This document shows, piece by piece, positions 7,235 to 15,338 of a DNA stretch of 37,061 nt. The notes under the pieces are model-generated. The model was given only the letters and a program-made list of their open reading frames with translations. It searched no databases and was not told the origin of the DNA. How positions within the stretch are numbered: the first letter of the stretch is position 1; every line of letters begins with the position of its first letter. Made by a program: the position numbers and the translations under genes. Source of the DNA: Thermodesulfobacteriota bacterium (GTDB lineage Bacteria > Desulfobacterota > BSN033 > WVXP01 > G020346125); NCBI GenBank assembly GCA_030145085.1, contig JAQYWG010000007.1:1-37061 (forward strand), in the 5' to 3' direction.

Positions 7235-7945
7235 ATGTGGAAAGAGGAAGAACCCTTGGAGGCGACTCATCCCTTAATCCTCGTAGAAAACCTCTTTAAA
7301 TCCTTTGGCCGTGCGCCAAAGAAGGTTGATGTCCTCAAGGATATCACGCTCACTTTTTCCACAGGTGAGGCGGTGGCCATCTATGGCTCATCAGGAGTGG
7401 GAAAGACTACCTTTATGCATATCCTCGGCACCCTCGATAGGCCCACGTCGGGGAGGATCATCTACCGCGGCCAAGACCTCTTTTCCATGGAAGAGAAGGC
7501 CCTTGCCGCATTTCGAAATCGAGAGGTGGGCTTCGTCTTTCAGCTCTATTATCTCCTGCCCGAATTCAACGCCCTGGAGAACACCATGATGCCCGCCTTA
7601 ATTCAGGGAATGCAGAGGAGGCAAGCCGCCGTGAAGGCCGAGGAAGTCCTCGTGGGGGTTGGCCTAAAGGACCGACTCACCCATAAACCTGGTGAACTCT
7701 CCGGAGGCGAACAACAGCGGGTAGCTGTGGCCCGCTCCCTCATACTGCAACCCACCCTGCTACTCGCCGATGAGCCCACGGGAAATTTAGACACCGCAAC
7801 GGGGCATGCCATTCACGATCTCCTCATGAGGTTGAATACCGAGAAGGGGGTGACCTTGATCGTGGTCACCCACAATCGTGAGATTGCCAGCCGAATGCGC
7901 AGAAGTCTTCAGATGATGGACGGAAAGGTCTTTGAGGAGGTTTAA
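7235..7945 (+). CDS. lolD: Lipoprotein-releasing ABC transporter ATPase LolD
   Basis: This is the cytoplasmic ATPase subunit of the Lol lipoprotein exporter. Its 236 residues fit the family (about 230). Walker A is [19 protein letters not shown], the Q-loop region is [20 protein letters not shown], the signature is [14 protein letters not shown], Walker B is [12 protein letters not shown], and the switch histidine is in VVTHN. The [16 protein letters not shown] stretch resembles the LolD/MacB/FtsE branch. It is separated from its permease by the cNMP/TPR gene. The stop codon is part of TAATG with the following small ORF, which has its own GAGGAGG Shine-Dalgarno inside the lolD 3' end. Confidence 0.95.
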   Translation: MWKEEEPLEATHPLILVENLFKSFGRAPKKVDVLKDITLTFSTGEAVAIYGSSGVGKTTFMHILGTLDRPTSGRIIYRGQDLFSMEEKALAAFRNREVGFVFQLYYLLPEFNALENTMMPALIQGMQRRQAAVKAEEVLVGVGLKDRLTHKPGELSGGEQQRVAVARSLILQPTLLLADEPTGNLDTATGHAIHDLLMRLNTEKGVTLIVVTHNREIASRMRRSLQMMDGKVFEEV

Positions 7946-8064
7946 TGGAGACAACCTCGATTTTCCCTATTTACAAAGGATCATTTATTTGTTATGAAAG
8001 ACTACCCAAAACCGCTGCAGATTTAGATCTTGACGAGAACCTCTTTCCCAAGGAATCCATATGA
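7945..8064 (+). CDS. Small 39-residue ORF between lolD and bamA (not in ORF track)
   Basis: Reading from the ATG at 7945 gives a 39-residue product that starts [20 protein letters not shown], continues LPKTAADLDLDENLF and ends PKESI. Its start overlaps the lolD stop (TAATG) and its TGA overlaps the bamA ATG (ATGA). A strong Shine-Dalgarno GAGGAGG lies 4 nt upstream. Nothing else explains the 115 bp between lolD and bamA, and the two coupled junctions argue it is translated. There is no signal peptide or membrane helix. The C-terminal half is acidic with a short helix-like DLDLDENLF. I do not recognise the family. The alternative is that it is a translated leader whose passage controls bamA initiation, with the peptide itself unimportant. 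Confidence 0.65.
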   Translation: METTSIFPIYKGSFICYERLPKTAADLDLDENLFPKESI

Positions 8065-10319
8065 CCCCGGCACTCAAGTTCGGTGGGAGAATAGTGGTTT
8101 ATATCCTGCTCTATCTCCTCCTATCCGGCCGGTGCTTTGGAGAAGACGAAAAGATCGTAAAAATCACCATACTAGGTAACGAGAAGGTCGCCGAGGACGT
8201 GATCAGAAACAACATTAAAAGCAAGGAAAACGAACCCCTCTCGATCCCGCAGGTCAGAAAGGATCTTAACTCCATCTATGAGATGGACTATTTTACCGAT
8301 GTCATCATCGATCTGAGGGATGTGGAAGGGGGCAAAGAGGTTATATTCATCGTTGTGGAAAAACCCTCCATCCGAAATATACTGATCTCGGGAAATGTGA
8401 AGATCGAAGCCTCCAAAATAAGGGAGAGGATCGATATTACCACCGGTGCCATTTTAAATATGGAGAAGCTCAAACAAGCCTCTGATAACATCAAAAAACT
8501 TTACTCTTCCAAGGCTTACTACCGGGCAGAGGTCGACTATCACCCGAACTACCTGGATGAAAACCAAGTCGATATCGAATTCATCATCAAAGAGGGGAAA
8601 AAAGGCTACATTAAGAAGGTCCGATTCCAGGGTAACGAGCATTTTTCGACGAGGAAACTCCGAAAATACATGAGGACAAAAAAGAAGGGATGGGTTGGGT
8701 GGTTAATGAAAAGGGGGATGCTGGATGAAGATATCCTCAATGCCGATATTCAAAGCCTCCAGGGTTTTTACTTCGATCACGGACACATCCAGGTTAAAAT
8801 CGACAAGCCCGAGATTACCATAACCAAGGATGGGAAATGGATTTACATCGACATCAAAATCCAAGAGGGGGAACGGTTTAGAGTGGGGGAGATCGACTTC
8901 AAGGGCGACATTCTAACCACACGGGAAGACCTGTTCAAAAAGTTACGCCTTAAAAAGGGCAAAGTCTATCGCAGCTCCGTAGTCCAGAAGGACATCCAGA
9001 GGATCACCAATTTCTATACGGACAGGGGATACGCCTACGCCGAAATTGTCCCCCTCACCTCCGTGGATTCGGAAATGAGGCTCGCCCACATCACCTTCGA
9101 TATCCACAAGGGGAAGAAAGTCTATTTCGAGCGAATCACCATTTCCGGAAATACAAAGACCCGGGATAAGGTAATCAGGAGGGAGCTCAAAGCGGGAGAA
9201 GGTGATCTGTACAGCTCAACAGCCATAAGAAAAGGTCGACGAAAGCTCAAGACCACCGGGTATTTTAAGGAGGCCGAATTTACCACCAGTAAGGGAACCC
9301 GTGATGACAAGATCAACTTGGATATTAGGGTAGAAGAAGCCCCAACAGGAGCCGTTAGCTTTGGGGCGGGATTTAGCACATTGGAAGGATTGTTGGGAAC
9401 GGTCACTATCTCCGAGCGAAACCTCTTTGGGTTCGGCTATAAAACCCATCTATCCGGTACGATGGGAGGCGAGAGTCAGCGATTTAAATTCGGTTTTACC
9501 GAGCCCTGGCTCCTGGGAACACCCACGAGCGCTGGGTTTGATGTCTATAAAGAGGAGTCGGAAATCTTCGATACATACAGCTCCGATGTTCTCGGAGCGG
9601 ACGTCCACCTGGGCAGAAACCTGACGGACTATATATCAGCCTCTCTTGTAGGCCGAGCCGAGAGGGTGAAGATCTTCGACGTCTCCCCTGATGCCTCCGA
9701 TCTCGTGAAGCAAGAGGAGGGAACCAAGGATACCCACAGCCTCACCCTGGTGTTGGCGAGGGATACGAGGAATGACTTTTACAACCCTACCAAGGGATCC
9801 AAACACACCTTCAGCCTGGAGAATGCGGGAGGGATTTTAGGGGGTGACAACACCTTCTACAAGGTTGTCGGCGATACCAATTGGTACTTCCCCCTGCCCT
9901 GGAACACGGTGCTCCATCTGCGGGGGAGAGCTGGCATCGTCGAGGGATACGATGAGAAAGTCGTTCCCATTTACGAACGATTTTACGTCGGCGGCATCAA
10001 TACGATACGGGGCTTCGAATATGGGGAGGCGGGACCCAAGGACGAAACCGGGGAGGTAATTGGGGGCGAGAAAATGGTTATCTTCAATTCGGAATTCATC
10101 TTTCCCTTGAGCAGGGCGCTCGGCTTGAGGGGCGCTATCTTCTACGATGGGGGGGGAGGCTGGGATGAAAAATTTGAAAGGTGGAGACACGCCGTGGGGG
10201 TAGGGATCCGCTGGTTCTCGCCTGTGGGTCCCATTCGAATCGACTGGGGATATAACCTCGACCCCCACGAGGGCGAGAGGCAGGGTGTTTGGGACTTCAC
10301 CGCAGGGGCTCAATTTTGA
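8061..10319 (+). CDS. bamA: Outer-membrane protein assembly factor BamA
   Basis: This is the central Omp85 insertase that folds beta-barrel proteins into the outer membrane. It has 752 residues. A signal peptide ends near GRCFGEDE (about residue 28). Five POTRA repeats follow to about residue 425, each with a G-N strand motif: ITILGNEKV, ILISGNVKI, VRFQGNEHF, IDFKGDILT and ITISGNTKT. A 16-stranded barrel follows, with the L6 motif GGINTIRGFEYGE (the V/IRGF signature) and a C-terminal strand ending FTAGAQF, a terminal Phe as in outer-membrane beta signals. It is coupled by ATGA to the small ORF and followed 25 bp later by the skp-like gene, the classic bamA-skp-lpxD order. Confidence 0.97.
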   Translation: MTPALKFGGRIVVYILLYLLLSGRCFGEDEKIVKITILGNEKVAEDVIRNNIKSKENEPLSIPQVRKDLNSIYEMDYFTDVIIDLRDVEGGKEVIFIVVEKPSIRNILISGNVKIEASKIRERIDITTGAILNMEKLKQASDNIKKLYSSKAYYRAEVDYHPNYLDENQVDIEFIIKEGKKGYIKKVRFQGNEHFSTRKLRKYMRTKKKGWVGWLMKRGMLDEDILNADIQSLQGFYFDHGHIQVKIDKPEITITKDGKWIYIDIKIQEGERFRVGEIDFKGDILTTREDLFKKLRLKKGKVYRSSVVQKDIQRITNFYTDRGYAYAEIVPLTSVDSEMRLAHITFDIHKGKKVYFERITISGNTKTRDKVIRRELKAGEGDLYSSTAIRKGRRKLKTTGYFKEAEFTTSKGTRDDKINLDIRVEEAPTGAVSFGAGFSTLEGLLGTVTISERNLFGFGYKTHLSGTMGGESQRFKFGFTEPWLLGTPTSAGFDVYKEESEIFDTYSSDVLGADVHLGRNLTDYISASLVGRAERVKIFDVSPDASDLVKQEEGTKDTHSLTLVLARDTRNDFYNPTKGSKHTFSLENAGGILGGDNTFYKVVGDTNWYFPLPWNTVLHLRGRAGIVEGYDEKVVPIYERFYVGGINTIRGFEYGEAGPKDETGEVIGGEKMVIFNSEFIFPLSRALGLRGAIFYDGGGGWDEKFERWRHAVGVGIRWFSPVGPIRIDWGYNLDPHEGERQGVWDFTAGAQF

Positions 10320-10344
10320 AGACGACCTTTTGGAGGGAGGGGAA

Positions 10345-10878
10345 ATGTTTAAGGACACAACGAAGGGAAAGATGATCATTCTTTGTGGGGTCTTGATCTT
10401 TTTCACCTTCGGCGCCGTGGCTCGCGCAGCAGAGATAAAGATCGGGTATGTGGACTTACAGAAGGCTCTGAATGAATCCGAGGCCGGCAAGGAAGCAAAG
10501 GTGGTAATGGAAACCGAATACAAAAATATCCAAACCGAAATTGCCCAAAGGGAGAAAGAACTTCAGGCCTTACAGGAAACCCTTCAGAGACAGGGAATGA
10601 TGCTCAGCGAGAAGGGGAGGAAGGAAAAGGAGCGGGAGTTCCAGAATAAGATGAAGGAATATAAGCGGTGGAGAGAGGACAGGCTAAATGAATTCAAGCA
10701 GAAGGAGAGAGACTTCACCAAAGCCGCGTTGAAGGATTTAGGGGCGGTGGTCAAAAAGCTGGGAGAAGACGAGAATTTCACCGTCATCCTGGAAAAGGGG
10801 CAGGCTATTTACATCTCGGGGAAAATAGACCTCACGGATCGTGTCATTCAGATCTTCAACTCCACCAGCAAGAAATAG
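10345..10878 (+). CDS. skp: OmpH/Skp-family periplasmic chaperone
   Basis: This is a periplasmic holdase chaperone for unfolded outer-membrane proteins on their way to BamA. I start it at the ATG at 10345 rather than the track start at 10285. The later ATG has the strong site GGAGGGAGGGG and gives a clean signal peptide (MIILCGVLIFFTFGAVARA, cleavage before AEIKIGYVD). The earlier start would overlap bamA and put 20 odd residues before the signal. The 177-residue product has the family N-terminal strand IGYVDLQKALNES. A long charged coiled coil follows at about residues 50-135 (the tentacles), and a C-terminal strand region, FTVILEKGQAIYISGKIDLT. It lies between bamA and lpxD, as in many Gram-negatives. 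Confidence 0.93.
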   Translation: MFKDTTKGKMIILCGVLIFFTFGAVARAAEIKIGYVDLQKALNESEAGKEAKVVMETEYKNIQTEIAQREKELQALQETLQRQGMMLSEKGRKEKEREFQNKMKEYKRWREDRLNEFKQKERDFTKAALKDLGAVVKKLGEDENFTVILEKGQAIYISGKIDLTDRVIQIFNSTSKK

Positions 10879-10895
10879 AAGGGGAGAACCCACCC

Positions 10896-11978
10896 ATGGA
10901 AAAAACGCTGAAGGAACTGGCCCAATTGGTGGGCGGGGAGGTTATCGGCGACGGAAAAGTTAAGATCTTCGGCGTAGCCCCTATCGAAGAAGCCCAAAAA
11001 GGTGAGATTACCTTCGTTGCCCACCCGAGATTCTTGCCAAAATTGAAACAGACCGAGGCTTCGGCTGTCATCGTTTCCCCGAAGGTCCGCGAGGCTGATA
11101 AACCCCTCCTTAGGGTAGCAAACCCCTACCTGGCCTTTGCCAAGATCTTGGAGGTTTACGTCCATCGACCTTACGAATCAAGGGGAGTTGACCAACGGGC
11201 CTGGGTTAGCCCGACGGCCAAGCTGGGGGAAAAGGTCAGCATTTACCCCTTCGTATATGTCGGTAATCATGCCGAGATCGGCAATCGAGTCACCCTCTTC
11301 CCCGGGGTTTTCGTCGGCGATAACGCTTTCATCGGGGACGATACCCTCGTCTATCCCAATGTCTGCATATACGGGGGAAGCAGAATTGGCAAAAGGGTAA
11401 CCCTCCACGGCGGGGTTATCGTCGGGAGCGATGGCTTCGGTTTCGCTAAGGACGGCAGACGAAATGTCAAAATACCGCAGATAGGTATCGTGGAGATCGG
11501 AGACGATGTCGAGATAGGGGCCAATACCACGGTGGACAGGGCCGCGATGGGAAAGACCGTCATAAAAAAGGGGGTAATAATCGACAATCTCGTTCAAGTG
11601 GCCCACAGCGTCATCATTGGCGAGGATAGCATCATCGTCGCCCAGGTGGGAATCGCCGGAAGCACTAAGATCGGAGCCAATGTGATCCTGGCGGGCCAGG
11701 TGGGCGTGGTCGATCACATTGAGATCGGGGATAATGTCATGGTGGGGCCCCAGTCGGGAGTGGTCAAGGACATTCCTCCTAACCAGGTAGTCACCGGCAC
11801 CCCTCCCCTACCCCACAAAGAACAACTGAGAGCAGTCCTGACCTTTCCCAAGCTTCCGGAGATGTGGAGGAAGATTGGTCAATTGGAGGCCAAGGTAAGG
11901 ACCCTGGAGGCGGGACAAAACGTAAGACGAAAAACATTTCATCAATCTTTGGAGGACACCCATGATCCAGATCAATGA
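10896..11978 (+). CDS. lpxD: UDP-3-O-(3-hydroxyacyl)glucosamine N-acyltransferase LpxD
   Basis: LpxD catalyses the third step of lipid A synthesis, N-acylation of UDP-3-O-acyl-glucosamine from hydroxyacyl-ACP. It has 360 residues. The uridine-binding N-terminal domain is at about 1-100 ([20 protein letters not shown]). The left-handed beta-helix of hexapeptide repeats is at about 100-320, and a C-terminal helical extension follows. The catalytic His lies in the motif [10 protein letters not shown] (His237), and GSDGFGFA is another family signature. It starts 17 nt after skp and its last 17 nt overlap fabZ, whose Shine-Dalgarno GGAGG lies inside lpxD. Confidence 0.96.
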   Translation: MEKTLKELAQLVGGEVIGDGKVKIFGVAPIEEAQKGEITFVAHPRFLPKLKQTEASAVIVSPKVREADKPLLRVANPYLAFAKILEVYVHRPYESRGVDQRAWVSPTAKLGEKVSIYPFVYVGNHAEIGNRVTLFPGVFVGDNAFIGDDTLVYPNVCIYGGSRIGKRVTLHGGVIVGSDGFGFAKDGRRNVKIPQIGIVEIGDDVEIGANTTVDRAAMGKTVIKKGVIIDNLVQVAHSVIIGEDSIIVAQVGIAGSTKIGANVILAGQVGVVDHIEIGDNVMVGPQSGVVKDIPPNQVVTGTPPLPHKEQLRAVLTFPKLPEMWRKIGQLEAKVRTLEAGQNVRRKTFHQSLEDTHDPDQ

Positions 11979-12399
11979 AATTATGGGGCTGTTGCCCCAT
12001 GGATACCCATTCCTCCTCGTCGATCGCATCGTGGAGTTGGAAATAGGGAAGCGAATCGTCGGCATAAAGAATGTCACCATCAATGAACCCTTTTTCCAGG
12101 GCCACTTTCCAGGCCAACCCATCATGCCTGGGGTATTAATAGTCGAGGCCATGGCCCAGACCGCCGGTGTCCTTGCCTTCAAATCAATGCCTGAAGAGCT
12201 TAAGAAGAAGGTGGTTTACTTCATGGCCATCGACAAGGTCCGATTCCGAAGGCCGGTTCAGCCGGGAGATCAGATTAGGATGGAGATGGTTGTTTCAAAA
12301 CAGCGCAAATCCATATGGGGCTTTACGGGGAAAGCCTATGTAGAGGACCAATTGGCTGCCGAAGCGGAATTAATGGCCATGGTAAGCGACAAGGTATAA
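11962..12399 (+). CDS. fabZ: 3-hydroxyacyl-ACP dehydratase FabZ
   Basis: FabZ dehydrates 3-hydroxyacyl-ACP in fatty acid elongation and competes with LpxA/LpxD for the same hydroxyacyl-ACP pool. This explains its usual place among lpx genes. The 145-residue hot-dog fold protein has [14 protein letters not shown] at the N terminus and the active-site helix [20 protein letters not shown]. His48 and Glu62 match the catalytic pair in both sequence context and spacing (14 residues). It overlaps lpxD by 17 nt and is followed 20 nt later by lpxA. Confidence 0.96.
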   Translation: MIQINEIMGLLPHGYPFLLVDRIVELEIGKRIVGIKNVTINEPFFQGHFPGQPIMPGVLIVEAMAQTAGVLAFKSMPEELKKKVVYFMAIDKVRFRRPVQPGDQIRMEMVVSKQRKSIWGFTGKAYVEDQLAAEAELMAMVSDKV

Positions 12400-12419
12400 G
12401 GAAGTCGGAGGCGCTCTTT

Positions 12420-13193
12420 ATGATACACGAAAAGGCTGTTGTTCACCCTCGGGCAAGGATCGCCGAAGGCGTTGAAATTGGCCCTTTTTCAGTCGTCGGC
12501 GAAAACGTAACCATCGGCAAGGACACCTGGATCGGACCCCACGTGGTAATTACCGGATGGACAACGATCGGAAAAAATTGTAAGATATTTCAATTTTCCT
12601 CCATCGGAGAAGTCCCTCAATATCTCAGATTTACGGGTGAGGAATCTCATGTCCTTATCGGCGATAACAACGTTATCAGGGAGTTCGTCACCATCAATCG
12701 GGCGACGACCCAAGGGGGAGGGAAGACTGTCTTGGGCAATGAGAACTTCTTGATGGCCTATGCCCATGTGGCCCACGATTGCCTCATCGGGAACCAAGTG
12801 ATTATGTCCAACGCCGCTACTCTAGCGGGACATATCGAGATCGAGGATGGTGCTATCATCGGTGGGTTATCGGCCGTGCACCAGTTCGTCCGAATCGGCG
12901 CATACTCCTTTATCAGCGGACTAACCGGTGTCCCTCAGGATATCCCCCCCTATATCCTTGTTGCGGGCGGTCGGTGTAAACCCTATGGATTAAACTTGGT
13001 CGGCCTCAAAAGACACGGTTTCCCGGAGAAGACCATCAAGGGGCTCAAAAAGGCTTACAAGATCATCTTCAGGTCCGGATTGACCCTCGAAAATGCCATA
13101 AAGAACATCCAGGCGGATGAAATAAGCAATATTCCCGAAGTGTTTCACCTCATTCAATTCATTCAAGGATCAAAGAGGGGGATCTGCAGGTGA
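12420..13193 (+). CDS. lpxA: UDP-N-acetylglucosamine 3-O-acyltransferase LpxA
   Basis: LpxA is the first enzyme of lipid A synthesis and transfers 3-hydroxyacyl from ACP to UDP-GlcNAc (or UDP-GlcNAc3N in some bacteria). I start it at the ATG at 12420, preceded by GGAGG; the longer track ORF (from 12315) lies inside fabZ. The 257-residue product is a hexapeptide-repeat beta-helix with a C-terminal helical domain. The catalytic His is His119 in AYAHVAHDC, and the VHQFVRIGA segment matches the E. coli HQF region. The residue aligned with E. coli Gly173, the known acyl-length ruler, is Gly, which suggests long (about C14) acyl chains. Its stop overlaps the GTG start of the next gene (GTGA). Confidence 0.96.
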   Translation: MIHEKAVVHPRARIAEGVEIGPFSVVGENVTIGKDTWIGPHVVITGWTTIGKNCKIFQFSSIGEVPQYLRFTGEESHVLIGDNNVIREFVTINRATTQGGGKTVLGNENFLMAYAHVAHDCLIGNQVIMSNAATLAGHIEIEDGAIIGGLSAVHQFVRIGAYSFISGLTGVPQDIPPYILVAGGRCKPYGLNLVGLKRHGFPEKTIKGLKKAYKIIFRSGLTLENAIKNIQADEISNIPEVFHLIQFIQGSKRGICR

Positions 13194-14167
13194 CGAGGAA
13201 ATTAAGGCTCGGTGTGGTCGGCGTGGGATACTTCGGGCAATTTCACGCCGAGAAATACCAACAAATGCCTGAAGTGGAGTTGGTGGGGTTGGTGGATATT
13301 GATCGCTCCCGTTCACAGGAAATAGCGAGGCGTTTCAATACCAATGCCTTTTACCATTATGAGGATCTATACGATAAGGTAGATGCCGTCAGCATCGCCG
13401 TCCCAACGCCCATTCACTACCAAGTAACCAAGGACTTCTTCCACAGGGGGATCGATGTCCTTTTGGAAAAACCCATAACCGCTACTCTCCGAGAGGCGGA
13501 TGAATTGATCGATATGGCGGAAAAGAAACAACTGGTCTTTCAGGTTGGTCACCAGGAGAGGTTTAATGCCGCCTTAATGGCTTTGGAGGGGAGCCTTGCC
13601 GATCCCATGTTCATCGAATCCCACCGGCTGAGCCCTTTTCTGCAAAGGGCGGCAGGTGTCGATGTGGTCCTTGACCTGATGATCCATGATATTCAGATTA
13701 TTCTCAGCATGGTGGATTCCCCAATCCAGTCCATTCAAGCCGTAGGCATCCCAATCGTATCCCCTTATTTGGATATTGCCAATGCTCGGATCGAATTCAA
13801 CAACGGTTGCATCGCAAACGTAACGGCCAGCCGTGTCTCCCGGGAGAAGATGCGGAAGATCCGAATCTTCCAACCCACCGCTTACTTCTCCATCGACTAC
13901 GTCTCCCAAAGGATTACCGTCCTCAGCAAGGATGGCAAGGGGCGTAAGCCCATTTTCCCCGGCCTCTTCGCCGAGGATATCAAAATCGCCAAAAACGACC
14001 CCCTGGAGTCGGAAATAAACTCCTTCGTCGAGAGGATCAAGGACAGAAAGAAACCCCTGATCTCGGGATTGGACGGGAAGAAGGCTCTCGAGGTCGCTTT
14101 GAGGATTACCGACCAGATCCAAAGGAATATCGAAAGAAGGAAAACATCGGGTGGCCTTATGGCATGA
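13190..14167 (+). CDS. Gfo/Idh/MocA-family oxidoreductase in the lpx cluster (possible GnnA-type)
   Basis: This is a 325-residue NAD(P)-dependent sugar or sugar-nucleotide oxidoreductase. The N-terminal Rossmann fold has GVVGVGYFGQFHAEKY. The catalytic-lysine motif EKP is at about residues 95-97 (VLLEKPITATLREA). The C-terminal domain has the conserved DLMIHDIQII stretch with the D...H pair. Translation starts at GTG, overlapping the lpxA stop, and its own stop overlaps the lpxB ATG. GnnA of Acidithiobacillus is from this family and with aminotransferase GnnB makes UDP-GlcNAc3N for LpxA. The position favours a similar lipid A role, but no GnnB-like gene is adjacent. The family call is firm; the substrate is inference. 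Confidence 0.88.
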   Translation: MTRKLRLGVVGVGYFGQFHAEKYQQMPEVELVGLVDIDRSRSQEIARRFNTNAFYHYEDLYDKVDAVSIAVPTPIHYQVTKDFFHRGIDVLLEKPITATLREADELIDMAEKKQLVFQVGHQERFNAALMALEGSLADPMFIESHRLSPFLQRAAGVDVVLDLMIHDIQIILSMVDSPIQSIQAVGIPIVSPYLDIANARIEFNNGCIANVTASRVSREKMRKIRIFQPTAYFSIDYVSQRITVLSKDGKGRKPIFPGLFAEDIKIAKNDPLESEINSFVERIKDRKKPLISGLDGKKALEVALRITDQIQRNIERRKTSGGLMA

Positions 14168-15318
14168 AGCGCACTGGAGAAAGGAAAATTTTGATTGTCG
14201 CGGGAGAGACCTCGGGAGATCTCCATGGGGCCCACTTGGTGAAGGCAGCTCTCTCCTTGGATCCCAAGCTCCATTTCTACGGCGTAGGAGGAGAACATCT
14301 AAGAAGCATGGGGATCGAGGTTGTTTTCGACAACTCGAACGTAGCCGTTGTCGGCATCGTAGAGGTCCTCTCCAAGCTGAGGTCTATCTATCGGATTTTC
14401 CGATGGCTCAAGGGGTCCCTCGATCGGGATAAACCCGACCTCGCCATACTCATCGATTTTCCCGACTTCAACCTCAGATTAGCCAAGGAAGCGAATAAGA
14501 GAGGAATCCCCGTCTTTTACTACATCAGCCCCCAAGTATGGGCATGGAGGAGGGGAAGGGTCAAGAAGATTGCAAAATTGGTCCATAAGCTGGTGGTAAT
14601 CCTCCCCTTTGAGGTTCCCTTCTATCGGGAAAGGGGTATCGATTGTGAATTCGTAGGCCATCCCTTGATCGACATCGTCAAACCCCATCTCGCCAAGGAG
14701 AAAGCCTTCGATATATTCCGCTTGGACAAGGATAAGAGGACTATTGGACTGTTGCCCGGAAGTCGCCGGGACGAGGTCCAAAACCTCCTTCCCGTCCTCC
14801 TCAAGAGCGCCCATCTTCTTTTGCGGGATTTTCCGAACCTCCAATTCGTCATCCCCATAGCGCCGGCCATCAACCGCTTTGAGGTCGAACAATATATTGC
14901 GGACTCCAATGTGGATATCAGGGTGGTTGGGGAGCATACCTACGATGTACTCAACGTCTGCGACCTTATTATCACCGCCTCCGGGACGGCCACGCTGGAA
15001 GCGGCCATTATGAGCACCCCCATGATCATCATCTACAAAGTGTCGTTCCTCTCCTATCTGGTAGGGCGGCTTCTCGTGAAGGTCAAGGACATCGGTTTAG
15101 TCAACCTCATCGCCGAAAAGAGGGTTGTGCCCGAGCTCATCCAAGGGCAGGCCTCCCCCGCCAATATTTTCAATGAGGCCTCCAAGATGCTGAAAAACCC
15201 CCATCTCCTATCCGTGATCAGAGGCGAACTGGAAAAGGTCAGGGAGAAATTGGGAAACCCGGGAACATCTCAAAGGGCGGCGCAAATCCTGTATCGCGTC
15301 ATTCACCAAGGGGCATAG
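14164..15318 (+). CDS. lpxB: Lipid-A-disaccharide synthase LpxB
   Basis: LpxB is a GT19 glycosyltransferase that joins UDP-2,3-diacylglucosamine and lipid X into the lipid A disaccharide at the inner face of the inner membrane. Its 384 residues match the family. Hallmarks are the N-terminal VAGETSGDLHGAHLV, the segment PVFYYISPQVWAWRRGRVKKI, and the nucleotide-binding C-terminal half with LLPGSRRDEVQNLLPVLL, then ASGTATLEAAI and PMIIIYK. The start ATG overlaps the preceding stop (ATGA), and msbA begins 20 nt after its end. Confidence 0.96.
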   Translation: MKRTGERKILIVAGETSGDLHGAHLVKAALSLDPKLHFYGVGGEHLRSMGIEVVFDNSNVAVVGIVEVLSKLRSIYRIFRWLKGSLDRDKPDLAILIDFPDFNLRLAKEANKRGIPVFYYISPQVWAWRRGRVKKIAKLVHKLVVILPFEVPFYRERGIDCEFVGHPLIDIVKPHLAKEKAFDIFRLDKDKRTIGLLPGSRRDEVQNLLPVLLKSAHLLLRDFPNLQFVIPIAPAINRFEVEQYIADSNVDIRVVGEHTYDVLNVCDLIITASGTATLEAAIMSTPMIIIYKVSFLSYLVGRLLVKVKDIGLVNLIAEKRVVPELIQGQASPANIFNEASKMLKNPHLLSVIRGELEKVREKLGNPGTSQRAAQILYRVIHQGA

Positions 15319-15338
15319 ACCTCTTCCCCTATCTCGAC

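Noticed and set aside
10285-10344. Upstream start for the Skp gene as in the ORF track
   Set aside because: The extra 20 residues overlap bamA and precede a proper signal peptide; the ATG at 10345 has a strong Shine-Dalgarno.
12315-12419. 35-residue N-terminal extension of LpxA
   Set aside because: It lies inside fabZ, and the family start MIHEKAVVHP with GGAGG upstream is at 12420.
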